From Planctomycetia bacterium (GTDB taxonomy: Bacteria; Planctomycetota; UBA1135; GCA-002686595): a DNA stretch of 36,107 nt. The notes beneath the pieces were generated by a model. The model saw only the letters and a list, made by a program, of their open reading frames with translations, had not been told where the DNA came from and ran no database searches. The position numbers and the translations under genes were made by a program. Position 1 is the first letter of the stretch. Each line of letters starts with the position of its first letter. Positions 1 through 8,207 of this stretch are shown here, piece by piece. The DNA lies in contig SXKQ01000094.1 in the NCBI GenBank assembly GCA_005778045.1, forward strand, positions 1-36,107. Reading direction: 5' to 3'.

Positions 1-100
1 AGACGCCAAGGCGTCTACAGCGCCGCAGCGCGCAAGCGCGCAGCGGCCGGGCTTACCCCTGTCGAACGCGATCGACATGACCTACGTCCCGTAGTTCTCG

Positions 101-116
101 ACCTCGCGGAACCACC
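101..116. repeat. 16-nt direct repeat, copy 1
   Basis: ACCTCGCGGAACCACC at 101-116 recurs exactly at 357-372. In copy 2 the upstream word GGGCTTACC runs straight into the repeat. In copy 1 the same word (49-57) is separated from it by about 43 nt, so copy 2 looks like a shortened version of the copy 1 unit. Confidence 0.6.
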
Positions 117-157
117 TCAGCCGCGCCGCGCCGAGCGGCGCGGCTTGGGGGCTCCTT

Positions 158-191
158 CTCGGGGGACGCCTATGCGTCCCCCGAGCTTTTT
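158..191 (+). terminator. strong intrinsic-terminator-like hairpin
   Basis: A perfect 12-bp stem (CTCGGGGGACGC, 158-169, with GCGTCCCCCGAG, 174-185) closes on the 4-nt loop CTAT and is followed by CTTTTTCT. This is the classical rho-independent form on the plus strand. It is the second of two hairpins in tandem; the first is at 119-145. It would end a transcript entering from the left edge. Confidence 0.5.
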
Positions 192-356
192 CTGGCCGCA
201 GGAGAAACAAGGCAGCGGCCCGCCTGAAATCGAAGGCGAGGTTGCGGCGAGCTTCAGCCAGCGGATTCGCTGCGCTCGTCCTCGGGGGATCCCCTACCGG
301 AGAGCCCACTGGGCTCTCCAGTTTCGTTGCGGCGGCGCCGCAACGGACCGGGGCTT

Positions 357-372
357 ACCTCGCGGAACCACC
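357..372. repeat. 16-nt direct repeat, copy 2
   Basis: Exact copy of 101-116, here directly fused to GGGCTTACC (351-359, overlapping by three bases). It sits between the hairpin at 326-344 and the hairpin at 401-426. Confidence 0.6.
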
Positions 373-483
373 GGCGCGAGCCTGTGAGGTCCCCATCGCG
401 GCGGGCGGTCCACATGGGCCGCCCGCTGCGCCCTTGCTTGGAGTCAACGGTCAGGCAGAGAGAGAGCGAGTAGGGTCGGCGAC

Positions 484-864
484 ATGCGGTGGTGGATGGG
501 TGCGGTTCTGGCCGTCGTGACGAGCTGCACGAGCGTGGCGACACGCGACGTGGCGGAGCCGAGGCCGTTGCGGGGTGAGGCGCTCGAGTGGGCGCGGGCG
601 GCGCTCGAGAAGCACCGCAGGGAGACGCGCAGCTCAGGGAGCGTGACCGGCAGCTATGGCGAGCAGGTGGCTTACGACGACTACTGTCACGTCGGCTTCG
701 AGTTCGGCACGGACCGTGCGACCGCGTTCCACGAGTTCGCGCAGGGGCTGCTCGCGCGCGGCTGCGAGTACCGGGCGCTCGAGGTGAACGCGCGCGGCGA
801 TGTCACGAAGCTGCTCGTCGTCGTCGATGGCCAGCGGATCGTGTTCAGCTACCTGCGCTGGTGA
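484..864 (+). CDS. small putative lipoprotein
   Basis: 126 aa, family not recognised. The N-terminus is a short signal peptide ending in a lipobox-like VTSC (Cys15), which suggests an exported, lipid-anchored protein. The mature part is a mixed alpha/beta domain of about 100 residues with two cysteines (in DYCHVGF and ARGCEYR) that could pair, and it ends in alternating beta-type sequence (LLVVVDGQRIVFSYLRW). The ATG at 484 has only a weak GAG-type ribosome site, and an in-frame ATG at 496 is an alternative that would shorten the signal peptide. The gene converges with the next one; the stops are 4 bp apart with no terminator hairpin between them. Function unknown. Confidence 0.6.
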   Translation: MRWWMGAVLAVVTSCTSVATRDVAEPRPLRGEALEWARAALEKHRRETRSSGSVTGSYGEQVAYDDYCHVGFEFGTDRATAFHEFAQGLLARGCEYRALEVNARGDVTKLLVVVDGQRIVFSYLRW

Positions 865-868
865 GCGC

Positions 869-2242
869 TCAGCGTCCATCGAGCTCGGTACGTGCGGCGT
901 CGACCGGTAAGGCGAGCGAGCGGAAGAACGGGAAGAGATCGGCTTCGACGGCGCGGCTCCACACGGCGACGCAGTCGTCCATCGTGTAGCGCGGGCGCTC
1001 CTTTGCGACGAGCGCGCGCTTGGTGCGGAAGTACTTCGCGAGTGCGCCGGGTCCGTGCAGGCGCTCGAGCTCCTCGAACACGAAGTAGGACTTGCCCCAC
1101 ACGAGATCGCGCGGAGCGTCGTCGGCAAGCGGGTCGACGCGCGTGAAGTCGGGGTCGTGGCGACGACCGGCCGCAAGCTGGTCCGCGAGCGTGCGCTCGG
1201 CCTCCGGCATCTCGAGCCGGCGACCGACGCGGATGCCGAGGTAGGTCGCGATGGGCTCGTTCCACAGCGGCTCAGGATGGGGCAGCACCCAAGAGTGGCC
1301 CGCCTCGTGCGAGATCAGCTCGACCATCGGATAGCGCTCGTGCGGATAGTTCCCCCACCACGCCGCGATCGCGATGCGCTCGCCGCTGGAGAACCCGCCG
1401 CCGCCCGTCGGCAGCACGAGCAGGCTCTTGATCATGCCCTCCGCCGGCTCGACGCCCGTGAGCGCGACCAGGTGCGGGCGCACGAGTGCGTACTCGGAAG
1501 CGATCGATTCCGCGTACGGCTGGGTGCCGTCCGTGAACTCGAGACGCAGCGGCCCCAGCTCGCGCACGTGCTCGGCGAAAGAACCGCGATGCGGCCGCGT
1601 GGGATCAACCGCCTTGGCGCTCGCGAGCTCGACGAGCAGCGGCGTCACCCAGCTCGCGTTGATCGGGTCCTTGGCATCCGGCTGATGTCCGAAGAGTCCA
1701 CGCGAACCGACGAGCGCCCAGCCCTTTTCGATGCGGCGCTTGGCGAGCAACGGACGTGTCTGCGCGTCCTCGACGAGCACGGTCCAGTCGCTCCCCAGCT
1801 CGAGCGCGCGGCCACCGCGATACTCCACGGCGAGTTGCGTTCCGCCTGAGGCGCGCACGGGCCTCGCCGCAACGTGCGTCGTGAGCTTCGCGCCGAGCCG
1901 CTCGGCGAGGACAGCTCCAGGCGGCATCGGGTCCGTCCCGTCCGCCATCAGCAGCACCGTCCCGCCGTCGCGCACGAAGCGCTCCACATGGTCGATCGAC
2001 GCCTGCGTGTACGGCACGTGCGTATCACCCTCGACCAGCACGAGCAGGTTCGCGTTCTCGAGGTCAAGCCGGTGCAGCGAGCCCCAGTTGCGCACGTCGC
2101 GCCCGACGCCCTTGAGGTACTGCGTGTGGAAACGCCCGTCCATGTAGAACGAGAACTCCTGGCTCAGGTCGCTCACCGAATGGACGCGGGGCGTATCGCT
2201 CGCCTGAGCGAGGATCAGTGCGGCGAAGGCGTGCAGCAGCAT
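869..2242 (-). CDS. secreted zinc metallopeptidase with GATase1-like N-terminal domain
   Basis: 457 aa. A signal peptide (MLLHAFAALILAQA) is followed by a domain of about 200 residues resembling class I amidotransferase/ThuA folds (NLLVLVEGDT, then a 'fence off with a strand' pattern VRDGGTVLLMADGTDP). A catalytic cysteine at the usual position is not evident, so this half is probably non-enzymatic. The second half has HEAGH followed 12 residues later by Glu (HEAGHSWVLPHPEPLWNE), matching the HExxH...E zinc site of gluzincin/M60-like peptidases. GATase-like plus M60 is also the arrangement seen in TCAF-type proteins, so an M60-like role on glycoproteins is possible, but that is inference. It lies downstream of the subtilase on the same strand, behind a strong terminator, so it probably has its own promoter. 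Confidence 0.75.
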   Translation of the reverse strand: MLLHAFAALILAQASDTPRVHSVSDLSQEFSFYMDGRFHTQYLKGVGRDVRNWGSLHRLDLENANLLVLVEGDTHVPYTQASIDHVERFVRDGGTVLLMADGTDPMPPGAVLAERLGAKLTTHVAARPVRASGGTQLAVEYRGGRALELGSDWTVLVEDAQTRPLLAKRRIEKGWALVGSRGLFGHQPDAKDPINASWVTPLLVELASAKAVDPTRPHRGSFAEHVRELGPLRLEFTDGTQPYAESIASEYALVRPHLVALTGVEPAEGMIKSLLVLPTGGGGFSSGERIAIAAWWGNYPHERYPMVELISHEAGHSWVLPHPEPLWNEPIATYLGIRVGRRLEMPEAERTLADQLAAGRRHDPDFTRVDPLADDAPRDLVWGKSYFVFEELERLHGPGALAKYFRTKRALVAKERPRYTMDDCVAVWSRAVEADLFPFFRSLALPVDAARTELDGR

Positions 2243-2264
2243 CGCCGCAGTCTAGCGCAAGCGA

Positions 2265-2302
2265 GCGAGGCGACCCGCTCGCGGAGGAGCGGGTCGCCTC
2301 GC
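2265..2302 (-). terminator. 16-bp perfect hairpin terminator
   Basis: GCGAGGCGACCCGCTC (2265-2280) pairs perfectly with 2287-2302 across a 6-nt loop. It lies 20 bp past the stop codon of the subtilase gene and 23 bp before the start of the metallopeptidase gene, so it separates two genes on the same strand. There is no long T tract, as is common in GC-rich genomes. Confidence 0.75.
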
Positions 2303-2321
2303 GTGAACTCGTTCGCTCGCC

Positions 2322-5300
2322 CTACTGCGCCTGCAGCGAGAGCGTCCAGTTGACCAAGCTCCCGGTGTCGGAAGCGGACAGGTCGCGCACGCGCAGCTTC
2401 CACGCGCCGTTGATCGACTTGCCAGTGAACGCCGAGAGAGCCTGCGCCGGCGCCGTGAGATCCGGGAAGACGGTGTTGACGTTGTCCGTGGCAGCGCCCG
2501 TTCGATTGTGGAGCAGCACGGTCGTGTTGTCGGGCGCGATCAGGGCGATCTCAAGGTCGCCCTTGAAGGTGTGCGTGACATTGCAGCGGATCTTCACCGC
2601 CGCGACGGTGCCCGTCTGGGTGAAGGTCTGCGTGCTCGTGATGCCGGTGGTGTTGTTGTCCGGGATCGCCGTGTTCGCGGTGAGCGCGCGCTCGCCGTTG
2701 AACGTGATGCTCCACGAGCTGAGCGTCCCGACATCACCCGCCGCGTTGTCCGTGACTTTGAGCCTCCACGCGCCGAGCGTGTTCTTGCCGTTGAAGAACG
2801 TCAGGGCCTGGTTCGCGGCCGTGACGATCGAGAACGTGGTGGTCACGTTGTCGGTCGCCGCTCCCGTGCGGTTGTGCAAGATGCGGCTCGTATTGTCCGG
2901 GGCGGTGAGCGTGACGATCAGGTCGCCCTTGTGGGTGTGCGGGATCACGGTCGACACCGAGACGGATGTCACGGTGAGCCCGAGCGGCACGTTGATCGTG
3001 CTCGTGACGCCCGTGGTGTTGTTGTCGGGGATCGCGAGCGCGGCGGCGGCCGTGTAGGTCTTCACCGGGTTCGTGCCCGCAGGCGGCGCAATCACCAGCG
3101 TGACCGTCGTCGTGCGCGTGAGCGTTCCGCTAGTGCCGGTCAGCGTGATCGTGTACGTTCCCGCGACAGCGGTCGAGGCGGTCGCGCACGTGAACGTGCT
3201 CGAGCCCGTGGCAGCGACCGGGTTGGTGCCGAACGAATACGTGACGCCGGCAATCGCGGGCGAGGCCGCGAGAGTCACGTTGCCCGTGAAGCCGCCCGTC
3301 GCCGTGCTCGTCACCGTGTACGTCGCGGAGCCGCCGACCGTGACCGTGTTGCTCGCGGGCGTGGCGGCGAGCGTGAAGCTCGGCACCGGCGGGGCGTTGA
3401 TGACGAGCTGCATCGTGGTCGTGCGAGAGAGCGTTCCGCTCGTGCCCGTGACCGTCACCGTGTAGGTGCCCGGGGTTGCAGCGGCGGTCGTGGCGACGTT
3501 GAGCACGCTCGAGGCGCCGGCCGTGACCGGGTTCGTCGCGAACGTGTACGTCACGCCGCTGATCGCAGGCGTCGCGGCGAGCGAGACGGAGCCGGTGAAG
3601 CCATTGAGCGCGCTGCTCGCGATCGTGTACGAGGTCGAGGCTCCCGCGGTGATCGTGCTCGTCGCCGGCGCCGCCGAGAGCGAGAAGTTGGGCGTCGGAG
3701 CGCTGGCCGAGCCGTTGTAGACGAGCAGAGCGAAGTCCTGATCGGTCGTGTCCGCGTTGCCCGGGACGCCATCGCCCGCGATGTTCGTCGCGCGCACGGT
3801 GATCGAGAATGAGCCAGTCGTGCCCGCGGGCAGGAACACGCACTCGGTGTTGTTGCGCGTGTCAGCGACGCCGCCCGAGGTCGAGCTGCCGCCGGTGAAG
3901 ACGTTGCCGCGGTACAGCGTTCCGTTGAGCGTGACCTCGAGGTCGAGGTTGTTCACGAACGCGTTGCCCGTCGTCGGGCCGGGCGCGTCGGTCCACACCA
4001 GCGCGACGCGGAGCGGCGCGGTGGTGCTCGAGATCGTGCCCGTCGCCACGTAGGTCGCACCCGTCGCGCCGAGCACCTGCGTCTGGTCGACGCGCATGCG
4101 CGCGGCCGCGTCAAAGGAGCGGGCCATGTTGGTGAGGCCGAAGCCTTGGTTGTTGGAGAACAACGCGTCGTTGGCGCCGACGCCCGTCATGTACTTCGCA
4201 CCCGCGACGATCTCGGCCTTGACGAGCGCAGGGCTCGGGACCGCGAGGCCGTTGTTCAGGTAGTCCTGCCGCACGAGCGCGGCGAAGCCGGCGACCGCCG
4301 GCGTCGAGTGGCTCGTGCCGCTCGACCACGCGTACAGGGTCTGGCCCGCGGGCCAGTACTGGTTGCACACTCCCGAGCCGTTGTAGCCCGTGGCGCGGCT
4401 CGCTGCGCCCTGCACGTGCGTGCCCGGCGCCATGATCTCGGGCTTCTTGCGCGAGTCGCCCGTCGGACCACGGCTCGAGAAGGCGATGATGTCGAGCGCG
4501 TTGTTGGCGCCCGTGTTGGCGATACCGCAGCCATCCGTGCCGGTCTGGCGGAAGTTCTCGCTCGCGCCGACGGTGAGAACGTTCTTCGCCGTGCCCGGCG
4601 GGTTCACCGAGCCGGCGATCGAGCCACCGTTGCCGGCGGCGAAGATGATCGAGAGCTCTTGGTTGCCCGCAGTGCCGCTCACCGCGTCGCGCACGGCTGC
4701 ATCGTGAGCCTGCGAGTCGCTGTTGTAGGCGTTGCCCGTCGTGTAGCCCCACGAGTTGGAGCTGATGCGCGCGCCGGCGTTGTAGGCATTGGCCATGCGC
4801 GTCAGCGTCGGCTGGTTGAACTGGCCCGCGCCCGAGTTCGCGAAGACCTTTGAGTTGCCGATGCGCACCCACGGTGCGATGCCGAGGCCGTAGTTGTAGC
4901 CGCTCGCGTCCTCGAAGGCCGCGCCCGTGAGCACGTTGTAGCCGCCGATGATCGAGGCGTTGATGTTGCCGTGGCCACCGACGCCATCGCCCGTCGCGTC
5001 GGTCGTGTAGTTGTTGTTGAACGCCACGCGGCTCGCGCCCGCGGCAAGGCCGTCGACCTTGAACTCGGTGTTCACGTCCGTGGTCGAGCCGCGGTCGACC
5101 CCGTCGTCGTGCACGTCGACGCTGAACGAGAACGGATTCGCGCCCGGGAAGCCCTGCGACTGCAGCCACGCGAGGTAGCCCGCGCCACTGGGCTGCGTGC
5201 CGGCGGCATTGACGTTGCCCGCCATGATCTGGCCCTGCGCCTCGTCGAACAGGCGCGCCTCGAGCTTGGGCTCGATCGCGAACACACCGCTGTCGCGCGC

Positions 5301-6149
5301 GGCGTCGAGCACGTTCGCGCCATCCATGGTGAGCTCGACGTTGATGTAGTTGAGGACCGGTGCGAGGTCGCCGTGCTCCTCGACAGCGCGCAGGCGCAGG
5401 GCTGCGACCGTGTCCATGCCGCGCTTGTCCGCGACGGCCTGCACGATCACGCGGTAGAACGCCGACGGGTCGATCGCGCCGGGCTGCAGCTCGCGGCGGA
5501 GCTTGAACACCGGCTCGTACTCGGCGAGGGACAGCACCCACGGCTTGGCGCGCAGGGCCTCGAGCGCAGCGTTGGCCTGCGCGTCGACGGTCACGACGTA
5601 AGCGTTGTTCGGCGCATAGCTGACGACGAACGCGCCCGTCTGCTCGACGCTCGTGAGCCACTCGTCGCGCACAGGGCCGTCGAACTGCACCAGCCGCATG
5701 CGGCGCTCGCCCTCGACGAACGGACCGCTCGGAGCACGCAGCTCGACCGGGATCGTGGCGAGCACGCGCTCGGTCGCGCGCGCGTCCGAACCGTCGAGCA
5801 GAAAGCCGTTGAAGCCGACGAGCACGTGCTCATCGACGACCTGCGCACCACGGGCGACGAACGCATCGAGCTCGCGCGGAGTGCGTGTGGCGATGTGCAC
5901 GATCGAGAAGGTGCCGTAGTCCTCCACCTTGCGGGTGCCGCCCGAGAGCAGCAGCTCGCCGAGCAGCGGGTTGCCCGCGTCGACGCGCACGCGATGCCAC
6001 GCGCTGTCCGAGATGTAGCCCTCAGGAATGGCGTCGGATGCGGGCGCGGCACGGTCCGTCGGCTCGGGAGCGCGGGCTCCCTGCGCCGCCGCGACAGCCG
6101 AGAGGGACAGCGACAGAAACGCACTTGCGAACAGGCCGAGGGTCTTCAA
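2322..6149 (-). CDS. large secreted subtilisin-family protease with Ig-like and P-domains
   Basis: 1275 aa from a TTG start at 6149. This start gives MKTLGLFASAF..., a textbook signal peptide ending AVAAAQG, with GGAG six bases upstream; a longer reading to 6326 adds 59 residues of non-signal sequence and is rejected. After a pro-region of about 300 residues comes the S8 domain. Its catalytic Asp is in VHDDGVDRG (about residue 348), His in GVGGHGNINAS (about 393), oxyanion Asn in FAAGNGGS (about 507) and Ser in SSGTSHSTPAVAG (about 613). A Fn3-like segment follows, then two tandem Ig-like repeats of about 95 residues that differ at few positions, and two tandem proprotein-convertase P-domains sharing IPDNNTTGxTST and LLHNRTGAATDNV. 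It probably acts outside the cytoplasm, degrading protein. The C-terminal repeats may bind surface or substrate. Confidence 0.9.
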   Translation of the reverse strand: MKTLGLFASAFLSLSLSAVAAAQGARAPEPTDRAAPASDAIPEGYISDSAWHRVRVDAGNPLLGELLLSGGTRKVEDYGTFSIVHIATRTPRELDAFVARGAQVVDEHVLVGFNGFLLDGSDARATERVLATIPVELRAPSGPFVEGERRMRLVQFDGPVRDEWLTSVEQTGAFVVSYAPNNAYVVTVDAQANAALEALRAKPWVLSLAEYEPVFKLRRELQPGAIDPSAFYRVIVQAVADKRGMDTVAALRLRAVEEHGDLAPVLNYINVELTMDGANVLDAARDSGVFAIEPKLEARLFDEAQGQIMAGNVNAAGTQPSGAGYLAWLQSQGFPGANPFSFSVDVHDDGVDRGSTTDVNTEFKVDGLAAGASRVAFNNNYTTDATGDGVGGHGNINASIIGGYNVLTGAAFEDASGYNYGLGIAPWVRIGNSKVFANSGAGQFNQPTLTRMANAYNAGARISSNSWGYTTGNAYNSDSQAHDAAVRDAVSGTAGNQELSIIFAAGNGGSIAGSVNPPGTAKNVLTVGASENFRQTGTDGCGIANTGANNALDIIAFSSRGPTGDSRKKPEIMAPGTHVQGAASRATGYNGSGVCNQYWPAGQTLYAWSSGTSHSTPAVAGFAALVRQDYLNNGLAVPSPALVKAEIVAGAKYMTGVGANDALFSNNQGFGLTNMARSFDAAARMRVDQTQVLGATGATYVATGTISSTTAPLRVALVWTDAPGPTTGNAFVNNLDLEVTLNGTLYRGNVFTGGSSTSGGVADTRNNTECVFLPAGTTGSFSITVRATNIAGDGVPGNADTTDQDFALLVYNGSASAPTPNFSLSAAPATSTITAGASTSYTIASSALNGFTGSVSLAATPAISGVTYTFATNPVTAGASSVLNVATTAAATPGTYTVTVTGTSGTLSRTTTMQLVINAPPVPSFTLAATPASNTVTVGGSATYTVTSTATGGFTGNVTLAASPAIAGVTYSFGTNPVAATGSSTFTCATASTAVAGTYTITLTGTSGTLTRTTTVTLVIAPPAGTNPVKTYTAAAALAIPDNNTTGVTSTINVPLGLTVTSVSVSTVIPHTHKGDLIVTLTAPDNTSRILHNRTGAATDNVTTTFSIVTAANQALTFFNGKNTLGAWRLKVTDNAAGDVGTLSSWSITFNGERALTANTAIPDNNTTGITSTQTFTQTGTVAAVKIRCNVTHTFKGDLEIALIAPDNTTVLLHNRTGAATDNVNTVFPDLTAPAQALSAFTGKSINGAWKLRVRDLSASDTGSLVNWTLSLQAQ

Positions 6150-6473
6150 ACGCAAGCTCCGCAGCAATGGGTTGGTGGACGTGTTAGGTGCAAGAAAGAG
6201 GGTAGCTTGTGGCCGCTGGAGCGCAAGCGAGCTGGGGCAGGCCTCAGACGCGGTGCGCGCATTTGAAACACGGCGAATCCACTGGCGGGAGCTGCGATGT
6301 GAGTTTTTGAGGTCAGCCGAGGGCACTGGCCGTCCGAGGTATCAGAAAAGAAACTAAATACGTATCGGTTCTGAAACACGCTCCTGTGCTTGAGACGCGC
6401 GGGGTTTCTTGCGGCGGCGGGGAGGCCGACGGGAGTGCAGCGCCCCACGTCCCACCTGACCCAGGAGACCTCG
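6150..6473. promoter_or_regulatory. divergent intergenic region with AT-rich palindromic core
   Basis: This 324-bp gap separates the divergent subtilase gene and the P-domain gene. Around 6341-6375 it is markedly AT-richer than its surroundings. It contains a perfect 8-bp palindrome (ATACGTAT, 6358-6365) nested inside a TCAGAA...TTCTGA inverted repeat (6342-6347 and 6369-6374). A TAAATA at 6355-6360 could serve as a -10 element toward the plus strand. No clear -35 box was found, so the promoter and operator call is tentative. Confidence 0.35.
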
Positions 6474-8207
6474 ATGGTCCACTCAGTCCGCGCCGCTGGG
6501 CTCGCCGTCACCGCTCTCTTCACCGGGATCCTGCTCCCCGCAGCGAACGGGCAATGCGTCGGCCCAGGCCCCGGCGAGATGATCCCGACGTCGAATGGCT
6601 CGGCCGGCTACTGGCCCGTGCCGCTCCCGAGCTCGCCCTGTCCTAGCGGCCAGTGGATCGATGTCCCGGTCGGCGCGACACACCTCACCGGGGTGATCCT
6701 CTACGACCTGTTCCACACCGCCTTGGGCGAGGTGCAGATCTTGCTGCACAGCCCCTCGGTTTAGGCCTACACCGTGTTCCAGCCCACCGACGAGCTCGGG
6801 ACCTCCGGCTGCCGTGACGACTTCACGGGCACGCTCGAGTTCGTCGACGCCGAGCGCTGCGACCCCTGCGGCAATGGACTCGTAGTCCCCCGCGTGCGCT
6901 GCGGCCTCGGCCCCTTCCTCGGACCGATGGCCCCGTCGTTCGGAATCTGGCCCGATGGCGCTTCCGGCATCCGCAATGTGCGTCTCGAGGAGATCCCGGC
7001 CGAGAGTGGTGGCTGGATGGTGTCCATCTACGACTGGTCGCCGCAGTCCGAGCCCGGGAGCTTCGGGAGCTGGGACCTGTGCTTCGGGGCGCCGAGCGCG
7101 CCGATTCCGGGCTACGCGCCGTACCAGCGTGTGCGCGTGAACTGCGGTCAGGCCTTTCTGGGGCCGGGTGGCGGCGGGTCGTGGCCCTCGTGTCTGCCGG
7201 GCGGCGCACTGGTGTCGAGCGCGCAGGTCTCGGTCCCGACGGGAACCTCGCGCCTGCGCGGTGTCCGGCTCCTCGGCCTCAACCATGACGTCACATCTCA
7301 GTGCCAGATCGTGCTGACGGTCCCGACAGGCGAGCGCATCAACCTGTTCCAGTCGTTCAATCGCTCGGCCCTGACCGGCTCCGCGAGCCGCTTCGCAGGT
7401 GACTACACCTTCGTCGATCCGAGTACCGGCCACGACGAGTGCAGCCAGCTCGCGTGGACCTTCGGCAGCGCCAACTTCGGAGTCGAGCTGCCCGAGAATT
7501 ACCAGCAGGATGCGGACATCTGGCCCGACGGCGCCTGTGGCATCACCAATCGCGCGCTGTCGAGCGTGCCAGCCGTCACCGGCTCGTACACACTCACGAT
7601 CTTCGACTCGGATCCGCTCCGCGACGGCGTGAGCCTCGCCGCGTGGGAGCTGTACTTCGATCGCGAGTTCGGCCCCGTCACCTACTGTCCGCAGCCGCCG
7701 GCAGGATCGACCTTCGGCTGCGTCGGCACCATCACTGCCAGCGGCCAGCCTGACGTAGATCACGCTGGATCTTGTGCGCTCTCGGTCATGGGCGCCGACG
7801 GCGGCCGCGCGGGCGTGCTCTTCTTCGGTCGGAACGGTCGCGGAGGACAGCCGTGGTGCGGCAGCGCACCGAGCTACCTGTGCGTGCGCCAGCCGCTTGC
7901 GCGCCCGCTGCAGTCGAGCACCGGCGGCGCCGTTGGAAGCTGCAATGGAATGCTCCAGCTCGACTGGAACGCGCGCATGGGCAGCGTGGGTCCGTCGCTC
8001 GGCGTGCCGTTCAGCGCCAGCAAGATCGCGCACGTGCAAGGCTGGTTCCGCGACCCGCCGGCGTGCAACAAGTCACGCCTGACGGTCGCGCTCGAGCTCA
8101 CCCACACGCCCCGAGCGCATCTCAGCCGTTGCGCCGCCGCGGACGACGCTCGGCGGGCGCGTTCCAAGGGTCATCGGGCCACGAGTGGCGCGGGTAGCGG
8201 CGCTTGA
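6474..8207 (+). pseudogene. P-domain secreted protein interrupted by one TAG
   Basis: The gene starts at ATG 6474 with an excellent ribosome site (AGGAGA, 6463-6468) and a signal peptide (MVHSVRAAGLAVTALFTGIL...NGQ). After 96 codons an in-frame TAG (6762-6764) interrupts it, yet the same frame continues without a break to 8207. The sequence across the stop is one domain (LLHSPSV*AYTVFQPTDE), and CAG to TAG would explain it. The rest has two P-domain-like jelly-rolls, each ending in SWDLCFG or AWELYFD, and then the C-terminal module found in other genes here (TYCPQPPAGSTFGCVG... to QGWFRDPP, about 7680-8105). The final 30 or so residues are unlike the module and run 86 bp into hrpB on the other strand, so the natural stop also appears lost. 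A sequencing error remains possible. Confidence 0.75.

Larger units (their letters stand above)
1..483. other. hairpin-dense non-coding region
   Basis: No convincing gene is present here. One frame is open from the left edge to 387, but its translation is low-complexity Arg/Pro/Gly sequence with no recognisable domain, as expected by chance at this GC content. Visible instead are many inverted repeats: 1-16 (AGACGC/GCGTCT), 22-47, 119-145 (perfect 11 bp), 158-185 (perfect 12 bp), 299-319 (perfect 9 bp), 326-344 (perfect 8 bp) and 401-426 (8 bp). Two copies of a 16-nt sequence lie at 101-116 and 357-372, each preceded at some distance by GGGCTTACC. The block could be a structured RNA, a repeat remnant or a set of terminators for a gene left of the window. 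I cannot assign it to a known RNA family. Confidence 0.5.

Noticed and set aside
1..387. Open reading frame running from the left edge to a TGA at 385-387
   Set aside because: The translation is Arg/Pro/Gly-rich with no domain, and the frame is crossed by many perfect hairpins; long chance frames are expected at this GC content.
2508..5661. Long open frames on the plus strand and in a second minus frame over the subtilase gene
   Set aside because: They are very rich in Arg and Ala and show no motif, whereas the subtilase frame has the full catalytic triad and repeated domains; they are shadows of its GC-rich third positions.
6762..6764. TAG as a recoded (pyrrolysine-type) sense codon
   Set aside because: Other genes in the window, such as the subtilase and ilvE, use TAG as a normal stop, and a simple CAG to TAG change explains this one.
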